Of a DNA stretch of 64,000 nucleotides, positions 19,328-26,568 are shown one piece after another (positions within the stretch are counted from its first letter, which is position 1; each line of letters starts with the position of its first letter). The DNA comes from Terribium retamae (GTDB taxonomy: Bacteria; Pseudomonadota; Alphaproteobacteria; Rhizobiales; Rhizobiaceae), in the NCBI RefSeq assembly GCF_022347545.1, contig NZ_JAKREW010000001.1, forward strand, positions 664,124-728,123. Direction: 5' to 3'. A model generated the notes under the pieces. It worked only from the letters and a program-made list of their open reading frames with translations. It made no database searches and was not told the DNA's origin. Both the position numbers and the translations under genes were made by a program.

Positions 19328-19725
19328 ACGACAGCGAAGGCATCGTCTCGGTCGAAAGCCGCTTCGAGGTGCCCGAAACCCTCGATCGCCTGGCAGAGAC
19401 GGTGACCGGGCTTGGCCTCTACATTTTTGCCCGCATCGATCATGCGGCAGGCGCACGCGAGGCCGGCATGACGCTTCGCCCAACGCAGCTTTTGATCTTC
19501 GGCAACCCTAAGGGTGGAACGCCCCTGATGCAGGACAGGCAGATTGCCAGCGTTGACCTGCCAATGAAAGCGCTCACCTGGGAAGATCAGGGCGGAAAGA
19601 TCTGACCCTCCTGCAACACGGCCGAGTGGATCGCCGCCCCGCATGCCCTCGGTGACGCCAGCGCAACGGCGGTCCAGGCGATTGCCGGTGGCAAGGTCGT
19701 CAGGATGGCGGCAGGCCGGGAATAG
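19324..19725 (+). pseudogene. DUF302-family gene interrupted by an in-frame stop codon
   Basis: Starts with GTG overlapping the uvrA stop. The first 93 residues match DUF302: VESRFEVPETLDRLAETV, GLYIFARIDHAAGAREAG, PTQLLIFGNPKGGTPLM, then MKALTWEDQGGKI. TGA at 19603-19605 stops translation just where family members usually continue K-V/I-W-L-S-Y-N. The same frame continues to TAG at 19723-19725 and encodes NTAEWIAAPHALGD followed by AVQAIAGGKVV, the expected C-terminal helix. A single Trp(TGG)-to-TGA change, with two neighbouring substitutions, therefore appears to have broken a normal 133-codon gene. A truncated product or a sequence error are alternatives. Confidence 0.75.
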
Positions 19726-19778
19726 CCCTGCTCCGGCCGGGTTCGTCCGCAGCAGACACAAAAACCAGGAAACGGGAA

Positions 19779-19812
19779 CAAAAAAAGAGCAGACGAAATC
19801 TTCGCCTGCTCT
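19779..19812 (-). terminator. Orphan minus-strand terminator
   Basis: AGAGCAG (19786-19792) pairs with CTGCTCT (19806-19812); on the minus strand it is followed by a run of seven T. No minus-strand gene is recognised between it and 20135, so the transcript it ends is unknown: a small RNA or small ORF is possible. It might instead act on the plus strand after the DUF302 gene, but there no T tract follows. Confidence 0.6.
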
Positions 19813-20135
19813 CCCTAGCATTTGGCGGCAACGCGGCCGTTGGCACCGCGCCGCGCCCCCGAGCCAAAGAACCGGGAGAACGGTATTAACGGTCTGCCTT
19901 GATGTTAGCGCATCTTAATCCAAGGTACATACCTCAAATGGAGGAGATGGGAGCTTTGGAGCGCTGCCCTGGAGCACAACCCAGCCGATCAAAGGGACTT
20001 TGCTCAACACCTGACGGCCCTGGTGCTGGACGGAATTTGGCAGGATGATTGCCGGCTTTGCCGATTTCGGATGGCTTGCCGCGCTTCGCCGTGGTTTGAC
20101 TGACCAGCGGCATCGAACGGCACAAGGAGGGATGG
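19813..20135. other. Gene-free interval between the DUF302 remnant and the DUF72 gene
   Basis: About 320 bp with no ORF that looks coding on either strand. The left part should contain the body of any transcript ending at the minus-strand terminator; it is GC-rich (repeated GCGGC/CGCGCC) with an A/T-richer strip near 19880-19945. The right end carries the strong AAGGAGG ribosome site of the DUF72 gene (20124-20130). No clear promoter motif was seen on the minus strand. Confidence 0.4.
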
Positions 20136-20942
20136 ATGAGTGCAGCAGGAACAATCCGGTCCGGTATGGGCGGCTGGACATTCGAGCCCTGGGATACGTC
20201 GTTCTATCCGGAAACGCTGTCGAAGGCGAAGCAGCTCAACTATGCGTCGCGACAGGTCCCTACCATCGAAGTCAACGGCACTTACTATTCGACCTTCAAA
20301 CCGCCGACATTCGCCAAATGGGCGAAGGATACGCCGGACGGATTTGTCTTCTCACTGAAAGCAATCCGCTTTGCGACCAATCGCCGAGTGCTGGCTGAAG
20401 CTGGAGAATCGGTGCAGCGCTTCCTCGATTCAGGCGTCTCGGAACTCGGCGACAAGCTCGGGCCTATTCTTTGGCAATTCGCGCCCACCAAGCGCTTCGA
20501 CGCCGATGATTTCGGTGCATTCCTGGCGCTTCTGCCCGAAAAGCAGGATGGGGTCACACTGCGTCATGCGGTCGAGGTCCGTCACGATTCTTTCATCGTC
20601 CCCGAATTCGCCGCGCTCGCACGAAAGCACGATGTCGCGATCGTTTATGCCGACCATGCGAAATATCCGGCGATTTCCGATGTAACCGGCGACTTCGTGT
20701 ATGCGCGGCTGCAGACTGGCAGCGACGACAATCCCGATTGCTATACGCCGAAAGCGCTCGATCAGTGGGCAGAACGCGTCAAGACCTGGGCTGCAGGCGG
20801 TGAACCGGATGACCTCAAGCGTGCCGACCCCGGCACCAGAGCAGAGGCCAGGCCGCGCGACGTGTTCGCCTACTTCATCACCGAAGGTAAGGTCCGGGCC
20901 CCCTTCGGCGCCATGGCACTGATGAAACGCGTCGGATCCTGA
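20136..20942 (+). CDS. DUF72-family protein
   Basis: A 268-residue protein of the DUF72 (YecE-like) TIM-barrel family. Characteristic segments are GMGGWTFEPWDTSFYPE, TIEVNGTYYSTFKPPTFAKWA, FVFSLKAIRFATNRRVL and LGPILWQFAPTKRF, with AEARPRDVFAYFITEGKVRAP near the end. The function of the family is not established; homologues have been proposed to bind nucleic acid or metal. The start has a near-perfect AAGGAGG five bases upstream, so it is probably well translated. It stands alone. Confidence 0.9.
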   Translation: MSAAGTIRSGMGGWTFEPWDTSFYPETLSKAKQLNYASRQVPTIEVNGTYYSTFKPPTFAKWAKDTPDGFVFSLKAIRFATNRRVLAEAGESVQRFLDSGVSELGDKLGPILWQFAPTKRFDADDFGAFLALLPEKQDGVTLRHAVEVRHDSFIVPEFAALARKHDVAIVYADHAKYPAISDVTGDFVYARLQTGSDDNPDCYTPKALDQWAERVKTWAAGGEPDDLKRADPGTRAEARPRDVFAYFITEGKVRAPFGAMALMKRVGS

Positions 20943-21022
20943 GAGGCAAAGGCAGGCGCCGTCTTCGTCGAGGCGGCGTCTGCGTGTTTCGGCAGGAGCG
21001 AGCGGAAAGCCCTCAGCCTTGA

Positions 21023-21787
21023 TCAGGAGCCTCGAGCGACCCGCTCGATCTCTTCGCGCACGAGACGCTCGACCAGCGTCGGCAAATTGTTGTCCAGCCA
21101 GTCCTGCAGCATCGGGCGCAGCATTTCGGCCGCCATGTCGTCAAAGGTCTTCTTGGCTCGCCCGGCGAAGGCTTCCGACAATTCCTCGAAGGAAGCCGCC
21201 ACCTGGCGGCTGGTATGTTCGGATATCAGCGAGGGTCGCAGCGCAGCCGTTTCCAGGGCCGACCCCACGCGCGCTTCGCCCTTCGGGAGCGTTCCCGAGA
21301 TACCGCCATCGGGCAGTTCGGAGACAGCATGCTCTGGCTTGAGGATTTTCTCCACCCGTTCATCAGAAACAGCCTCGACTTCTCGCGGCCACCCGGTACG
21401 AGCAGTCATTTCATCGTGGGTCGCAGCTGCTTGCGACCCGGCAGGTGCGGATCGAGCCGTCATTGCGCCGATTTCAGCCAGCGTTATGACTGAAGCGGCA
21501 GGACGCTCATGCTCGGCGTCTTCCGCCGTAAGCTGCGCTTGGACCTCGGCAAGGCTGACAGGCTTGCTCGGCGCTTCGGTGCGCAGTTCACTGCGAAACG
21601 CATCGACTTCAGGGGCGGTCTCCTCGACAGAGGCAGACGCGGCCGCAGCAGCTTCCTCATACTGTCCCGCCTCGGATTCGAGTGCGGCCTTACGGCCCGA
21701 ATCGCTGTCTTCGATGATCCTGCGGATGGAAGCCAGGATCTCTTCCATCGAAGGTTCGCGCTGCGCGCTGCTTGCTGCCGTGGCCAT
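21023..21787 (-). CDS. popZ: Cell-pole organising protein PopZ (DUF2497)
   Basis: A 254-residue acidic, low-complexity protein with the two conserved ends of PopZ: QREPSMEEILASIRRIIEDS at the N-terminus and, at the C-terminus, the helical assembly region AEMLRPMLQDWLDNNLPTLV followed by REEIERVARGS. The middle (about residues 40-185) is Ala/Glu-rich and disordered. In Caulobacter and Agrobacterium PopZ forms a polar matrix that anchors ParB-bound origins and recruits pole-specific proteins; the same role is inferred here. An in-frame ATG at 21820 would add 11 residues; neither start has a strong ribosome site. Confidence 0.88.
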   Translation of the reverse strand: MATAASSAQREPSMEEILASIRRIIEDSDSGRKAALESEAGQYEEAAAAASASVEETAPEVDAFRSELRTEAPSKPVSLAEVQAQLTAEDAEHERPAASVITLAEIGAMTARSAPAGSQAAATHDEMTARTGWPREVEAVSDERVEKILKPEHAVSELPDGGISGTLPKGEARVGSALETAALRPSLISEHTSRQVAASFEELSEAFAGRAKKTFDDMAAEMLRPMLQDWLDNNLPTLVERLVREEIERVARGS

Positions 21788-21924
21788 GGTCACATTCGCC
21801 GCCCTGGAAACCTGTTGCATTTTCGCCCGGCACGAAGGCCGATTCGAATCATCGGCTCAAGCGTAACCGACCGATTGCAATCAGAGAATCCCCAAACCAG
21901 GGGCTGGCGCTGTTTCAACAGATT

Positions 21925-21960
21925 AGAAATGAAACAGCCCCGCTAGGCGGGGCTGTTTCA
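21925..21960 (-). terminator. Rho-independent terminator of tolC
   Basis: A perfect 14-bp stem (21930-21943 with 21947-21960) and 3-base loop between tolC and popZ. Read on the minus strand it is followed by TTCATTTCT, so it ends the tolC transcript 22 bp after its stop codon. Confidence 0.85.
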
Positions 21961-21981
21961 AATTCACAAGACCGTGGATGA

Positions 21982-23361
21982 TCAACGACCATCCGGTGTG
22001 CGCAGGCCAATCCACTTGTCTTTGACAGCCTCATAGTGCTCTTCCGGATTGTATTTCGCCACCTGCAGGCCCAGGCGCTCGACGGTAAGGCGCCCCATCG
22101 CCTGAAGGATACCGTAGCTGGCAATCACCACATCGCGTTCGGAAGCGGCCAGATTAATCTGCGCGCTAATCACCACGTTCTGGGCGTTCAAGACGTCGAG
22201 CGTCGTCTGCTGACCGACATTGCGCTCTTCGATCACGCCGTTCAACGCCAGTTGCGCGGCTGCGATGGAAGCGCGATTGGCATCAACGTTCTCGCGAGCC
22301 GCCTGATAGGCAGTCCACGCCGCCACAACATTCTTACGCACAAGGTCGCGCGTCACATCGACCTCGATGCGAGCCTGACCGAGTCTCTCCTTCTGCTGAC
22401 GAACGGTCGCAGACGTACGGCCACCCGAATAGATCGGCACCGTCACGGTCGCCCCTACGCTGGCAGAGGTCGACGAACCGTCGGGACTTAGGATGCTGCC
22501 GGGCGATGCATCTCGATAATTGCGAGAAATGCCTGCTGAAGCACTCACTTGCGGCAACAGTGCACCTTCGGCTGCCTTGACGCCGAAGCCGGAGGCATCG
22601 ACGAGGTGCTGATTGGCCAGGATCGCTGGATTTTCGTTCGTCGCCGCGGCAATGGCATTTTCGATGTTCGACGGCAGCAGCTTGCCCAGCGGCGATGGCG
22701 CTTTCAGCTTGCCCGGCTTGTCACCGATGATCTGACGATAGATTCCTTCGCTGGCCAGCACCTGCGCCTGGGCCGCGCTCACCTGGGCTTGTGCCGTGGA
22801 ACGCTGAGCGTCGGCCTGTGCTACGTCGGTGCGGGTACCTTCACCCACTTCGAAGCGCGAACGCGCCGCGCGCACCTGCTCGGTCAGGAATTTGAGATTC
22901 TGTTGGGTTAACTTCGCGACCTGACGATCGTGAATAACGTTCATATACGCCTGAGCCGCAGCGAAAAGAGTATCATTCTGGGTGTTGTTCAGCCCTTCCC
23001 GGGAAGCACGAACCTGCGCTTCCGCCGCGGCAACATTGTTCTTGGTCTGGAAACCATCGAAGAGAGTCTGATTGATCTGAACGCCGAAATTGCCCGTCGT
23101 CAGGCGGCCGGCGTTGTTTCCTCGCGTGCTCGAATAGTCGATGCTGGCCGAACCTGTGACGGTCGGGCGCCAGCCGGACTTGGCAATCGCCACGCCTTCG
23201 TCAGTCACACGTACGCCGGCGCGCGACGAATTCAGCGTCGAGTTGTTCTGATAAGCCTTTGACAGTGCGCCGAGTATGGTTTCGGCAGATGCCGCGACGG
23301 GAGAAAGCGCGGTCACCGAAGCAAGCAGAATTGCGAGGAGACTCTTGTTTACAGAATGCAC
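21982..23361 (-). CDS. tolC: TolC-family outer-membrane efflux/secretion channel
   Basis: A 459-residue outer-membrane factor with a signal peptide (hydrophobic LLAILLASVTALSPVAASA, cleaved before ETILGAL). Two repeats of the TolC fold are visible: ALSKAYQNNSTLNSSRAG opens the first and IENAIAAATNENPAILANQ the second, each with long heptad helices rich in Ala, Gln and Arg, ending with ASYGILQAMGRLTVERLGL. It forms the tunnel used by type I secretion and RND efflux systems. No inner-membrane pump gene is adjacent, as is usual in rhizobia. It follows the PIMT-like gene on the same strand after 176 bp. Confidence 0.93.
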   Translation of the reverse strand: MHSVNKSLLAILLASVTALSPVAASAETILGALSKAYQNNSTLNSSRAGVRVTDEGVAIAKSGWRPTVTGSASIDYSSTRGNNAGRLTTGNFGVQINQTLFDGFQTKNNVAAAEAQVRASREGLNNTQNDTLFAAAQAYMNVIHDRQVAKLTQQNLKFLTEQVRAARSRFEVGEGTRTDVAQADAQRSTAQAQVSAAQAQVLASEGIYRQIIGDKPGKLKAPSPLGKLLPSNIENAIAAATNENPAILANQHLVDASGFGVKAAEGALLPQVSASAGISRNYRDASPGSILSPDGSSTSASVGATVTVPIYSGGRTSATVRQQKERLGQARIEVDVTRDLVRKNVVAAWTAYQAARENVDANRASIAAAQLALNGVIEERNVGQQTTLDVLNAQNVVISAQINLAASERDVVIASYGILQAMGRLTVERLGLQVAKYNPEEHYEAVKDKWIGLRTPDGR

Positions 23362-23537
23362 GGCAAATCCTCATTCTTCATTGGAAACCACGCAAGAACG
23401 GCCGCCGTCGTTTTTGGCAACCGTCATTGCGTGTTTATGTTCCCTGCCGCTAGCCCGTCTCCCCAAATCCGAACCGTCGGCAACGATCTGTTAATACAAG
23501 CCATCATGCCGCGGCGTAGGCCGCAAGAGTAAATCTC

Positions 23538-24206
23538 TCAGAATTCGAAAACACGCACACGTTCGAATCCCGGTAGTGGCTTTATTGCCGCATTAAATGC
23601 ACGCCGTCCGGTCGCGATACCAGTAGTCTTCAAAAAGAGACGGGCCACACCTGCGTTGCCGTGCCCTTCCACGGCGACGAGACGACCGCCTTCGGCAAGC
23701 TGGTCGAGGAGCGCTTGAGGCACCTCCTCCACGCTGCCACCAATGAGAATCACGTTGTAGGGCGCATTCTGGGCATAACCGTCGCGCAGTGCGCCCTCGA
23801 CAACGGTGACGTTGTCGTAGCCGAGCGAGGCGAGCGTCGTGCGGGCGGTCTCGGCCAGACCCGAATCGCTTTCGAGAGCGGTGACCGCCCTCGCGAGCCG
23901 CGACAGAATCGCTGCCGAATATCCACTGCCGCAGCCGACATCCAGCACGCGGTCTTCGGAACCGATTCCCGCCAGCTGTAGCAGCTTGGCCAGTGGCGAC
24001 GGCTCCATCATGTAACGCGGTTCTCCGGCCACACCGGAGAGTCGGATATCCTCATCGATATAAGCAAGATCGCTTTGGCTGGCCGGCAAGAAGGCTTCAC
24101 GCGGTACTGCAAGGAAAGCGTCGAGTATCGGAGCGTTCGTCACGTCGGTGGTGCGCAGCTGGCCATCGACCATCTTCACGCGGCGTGCGGAGAAATCAGC
24201 GCTCAT
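23538..24206 (-). CDS. Protein-L-isoaspartate O-methyltransferase-like protein
   Basis: A 222-residue SAM-dependent methyltransferase. The N-terminal block MVDGQLRTTDVTNAPILDAF replaces the standard QL-x2-RGI-x-D of Pcm; VPREAFLP follows as usual. The SAM site is VLDVGCGSGYSAAILSRLA, followed by the acidic residue in AVTALESDSGLAE. This divergent form is typical in alphaproteobacteria, so true isoaspartate repair activity is uncertain. It lies upstream of tolC, a pairing common in rhizobia, which may reflect shared transcription. Confidence 0.85.
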   Translation of the reverse strand: MSADFSARRVKMVDGQLRTTDVTNAPILDAFLAVPREAFLPASQSDLAYIDEDIRLSGVAGEPRYMMEPSPLAKLLQLAGIGSEDRVLDVGCGSGYSAAILSRLARAVTALESDSGLAETARTTLASLGYDNVTVVEGALRDGYAQNAPYNVILIGGSVEEVPQALLDQLAEGGRLVAVEGHGNAGVARLFLKTTGIATGRRAFNAAIKPLPGFERVRVFEF

Positions 24207-24289
24207 GTTCCAACCGTCCCGCTTCCGGCGCGAATCATGCGCCTACAGTCTTCCAGAACGCCCGCCGACGCACAACGCCGGCTCGGGAT

Positions 24290-24363
24290 TGGAGGCCTCG
24301 CCCGGAATCGAACCGGGGTGCAAGGATTTGCAGTCCTCTGCGTAACCACTCCGCCACGAGGCC
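24290..24363 (-). tRNA. tRNA-Cys (GCA)
   Basis: A 74-base cloverleaf with a GGCCTCG/CGAGGCC acceptor stem, anticodon loop CTGCAAA, T-arm GGTTCGATTCC, discriminator U and an encoded CCA end. All arms pair when drawn by eye. Confidence 0.97.
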
Positions 24364-24528
24364 TTATCGCTCCCGGCGTTCCACGGCGCTTCAATAGGTT
24401 GGGCCGTTTTGGCAGTCAAGGACACAAGCTCCATTCTGGAAACAAATCCCTAACCTATTCTGAACAGGACCTCGGCGCCTGTTTCGGCGAGGGCGAAACG
24501 ACAGGTGAAGCACGTGCGGATGAAAGGT

Positions 24529-24807
24529 CTAGGAGCGGCGGCGCCGCTCCCACCACACCACGATGCGGCGGCGGTGGCGTCGAATCACCGCGAACTCGTA
24601 GGAGAGCACCAGGAAACCGACTGGCAGCATCCACAGGCCCAGAACCGGCAGGAACCAAAGCAGGCCACCGAACAGGAACGCCACACCGATGGCGATGCGC
24701 AACGCACGCGAGCGTGGCAATGCGAATTCGCGCCCGAAAGCCGAAATCTTGTGTTTTCGTTTGCGAGGCTCGCTGTCTGCGCTCATGCCTTGCACCGTTT
24801 CGCTCAT
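24529..24807 (-). CDS. Small membrane protein with two spans
   Basis: A 92-residue protein with a basic, soluble N-terminal segment (residues 1-33, rich in Arg and Lys), two close hydrophobic segments (about 36-54 and 55-73: IAIGVAFLFGGLLWFLPVLG, then LWMLPVGFLVLSYEFAVI) and a very basic tail ending WWERRRRS. The layout recalls the PGPGW family of small membrane proteins, although the PGPGW motif itself is absent. Function is unknown. It lies between tRNA-Cys and tRNA-Asn, and no operon partner is seen. Confidence 0.72.
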   Translation of the reverse strand: MSETVQGMSADSEPRKRKHKISAFGREFALPRSRALRIAIGVAFLFGGLLWFLPVLGLWMLPVGFLVLSYEFAVIRRHRRRIVVWWERRRRS

Positions 24808-24999
24808 CCTTGCTCCTCTGCCCGGTGAAGTCCGGACGCCTCAAACGCCCCGATTTGCCGGCATTGGCGCCTGATATGATGGCGCGCTGTGGCGATTGCG
24901 AGAACGCGTCGCAGAAAAACCTTCAAAAAAATACGAATTCCCGCTTTGCAAAGCCGAAAAGGATCGCTATAGCCAGCCCCGTTCACACGAGAGCCCTGT

Positions 25000-25074
25000 T
25001 CCCCGGTAGCTCAGTGGTAGAGCAACCGGCTGTTAACCGGTTGGTCGCTGGTTCGAATCCGGCCCGGGGAGCCA
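25000..25074 (+). tRNA. tRNA-Asn (GTT)
   Basis: A 75-base cloverleaf with TCCCCGG/CCGGGGA acceptor stem, D-arm GCTCAGTGGTAGAGC, anticodon GTT in CTGTTAA, T-arm GGTTCGAATCC, and encoded GCCA end. The T6SS locus begins 108 bp after its 3' end. Confidence 0.97.
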
Positions 25075-25182
25075 TAATCCGAGACCTTGATATTTACAGC
25101 GAGCTGGTCAGAACGGCTTACGGGCAGGATCATCCGCAAATCGGGGTCGGCTGCGCCCGAACTGCGACAATCGCAGCGAAAA

Positions 25183-26568
25183 CTAGCCACCTCCCATGCA
25201 GCCAATCGCCAAGTTTCCGCGAGTACCACGCAAAAGCGCAAGTTCAAGCGCAGCATGTGCCAGCTCCGATGGAGCAGACACTTGCACCAACACCTCACCT
25301 AATTCCGCCAATAAATCGGGCCTCCTGAACGCCACATTGGCGACCAGCAATCGATCATCCGGTAGCAGGTCAATCGGCAGAACCAGACATTTACCGTCAA
25401 GCAGCCGCCGCACAGTTCCGTCGTCGCCCATCGCGTCATTTGATAACAAAAGTGCCATCTCTGCGCCGCGGATACGGCCGCAGAAGTAGTCGCCCGCGCA
25501 AACAAGGTAAACGCGTCCGGGAAAAACCCCATCCTGGAACAGTGCCGCAAAGCTGAAATCCGGGAGAATGTTGACCTTCTGCGACGAGGTCTTTGCCGAC
25601 AGAAACGACGCCAACTTGTCTAATTCTTCTTCGTCGAGCGTCGCCGCCTCGTAATCCCATAACCCAGGCAAAACCCTGCACACCAATCGCGAGACCATTG
25701 CCTGGAAGGCCGTAGCGAAACGACCGTCGGAAATGATCAGACTGTTCCTGAAGGGGTCTATGGCGCCAAAAGACGTGTTGTGTCCTGAAGCGTTGCCGGG
25801 ATGGCAGATAAGATAGGGCTGCAAACCTCCATGGCGTCCTGCGAGTTCGATCTGACCATTGTCGCTTTGCGTCAACGCCAGATCGCGAACTTCCATCCAT
25901 ATCTTTTCGAGGTCAGCAAAGACGTTCCTGTCCCGCAACAATCCAGCGAAGGCCGTCGGTGCAGGCAAACCGTGGAGGCTGAATATTTCCGCTTGCCGGT
26001 AAGTACTCCCGCGTGTCCACCAGACGGAAGCGTCGTTCCAATCAAGGCCCGCAAGCACCTCATCGAGATTGCGAAATTCGGTTTCCGGCAGGATCTCGGA
26101 AATCAGCAAGTTGGCGGACGCCTTGCCAGCCAACTCCCTTTTCTGGAAATCGACAAGTCGATAACCAAAATGGTCGAGATCGAAATCATCGTCGAGAGCA
26201 GACAGCAACAGCGGTTCCAGCCGATCAAGCATCTTGTCCAGCCTTGACAGCGTGCTGGCGTCCAGTGCTGGCTCGGCGAGCTCGCCCAGAATGGCGAAAG
26301 GAAAGTAGCGCCCGATCCGGTCGACACTGGGAATCTTGATACCAAAGGCGACGGAGCCACCGCTGCCGATCACAAAGCGCCAGACGGGAGCGGTCAGAAA
26401 GCTCTGCAGCCAATCGTCGCCAAGCACGCGGCGACTTTCTTCCATACCCTGCTGCATCCAGCCGTCCACCAGCTCACGCAGGCTCCGGTCGACATTGCGC
26501 GAAACGAAATCGCCATTCGAAGGCACCTTGCCGAAATAGCCCAACCGAACCAGCCGCAGCGCCGCCAT
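25183..26568 (-). CDS. tagF: T6SS-associated protein TagF (ImpM), with long C-terminal extension
   Basis: The N-terminal ~210 residues are a TagF/ImpM domain: VRLGYFGKVPSNGDFVSRNV, LTAPVWRFVIGSG and VDRIGRYFPFAILGEL. In Pseudomonas and Agrobacterium TagF restrains T6SS assembly post-translationally by acting on the Fha/TssM side of the machine. The protein is 461 residues, about twice the common size. In Agrobacterium the extra half is a PppA phosphatase; here no PP2C motifs (DGMGGH, GDSR) are seen and PppA is a separate gene. The extra half has SFGAIDPFRNSLIISDGRF and no family I recognise. Its ATG overlaps the tssM stop by one base. Confidence 0.87.
   Translation of the reverse strand: MAALRLVRLGYFGKVPSNGDFVSRNVDRSLRELVDGWMQQGMEESRRVLGDDWLQSFLTAPVWRFVIGSGGSVAFGIKIPSVDRIGRYFPFAILGELAEPALDASTLSRLDKMLDRLEPLLLSALDDDFDLDHFGYRLVDFQKRELAGKASANLLISEILPETEFRNLDEVLAGLDWNDASVWWTRGSTYRQAEIFSLHGLPAPTAFAGLLRDRNVFADLEKIWMEVRDLALTQSDNGQIELAGRHGGLQPYLICHPGNASGHNTSFGAIDPFRNSLIISDGRFATAFQAMVSRLVCRVLPGLWDYEAATLDEEELDKLASFLSAKTSSQKVNILPDFSFAALFQDGVFPGRVYLVCAGDYFCGRIRGAEMALLLSNDAMGDDGTVRRLLDGKCLVLPIDLLPDDRLLVANVAFRRPDLLAELGEVLVQVSAPSELAHAALELALLRGTRGNLAIGCMGGG

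Noticed and set aside
16772..19483. 903-codon minus-strand open frame opposite uvrA
   Set aside because: Antisense shadow of a GC-rich gene; uvrA on the other strand is unmistakable.
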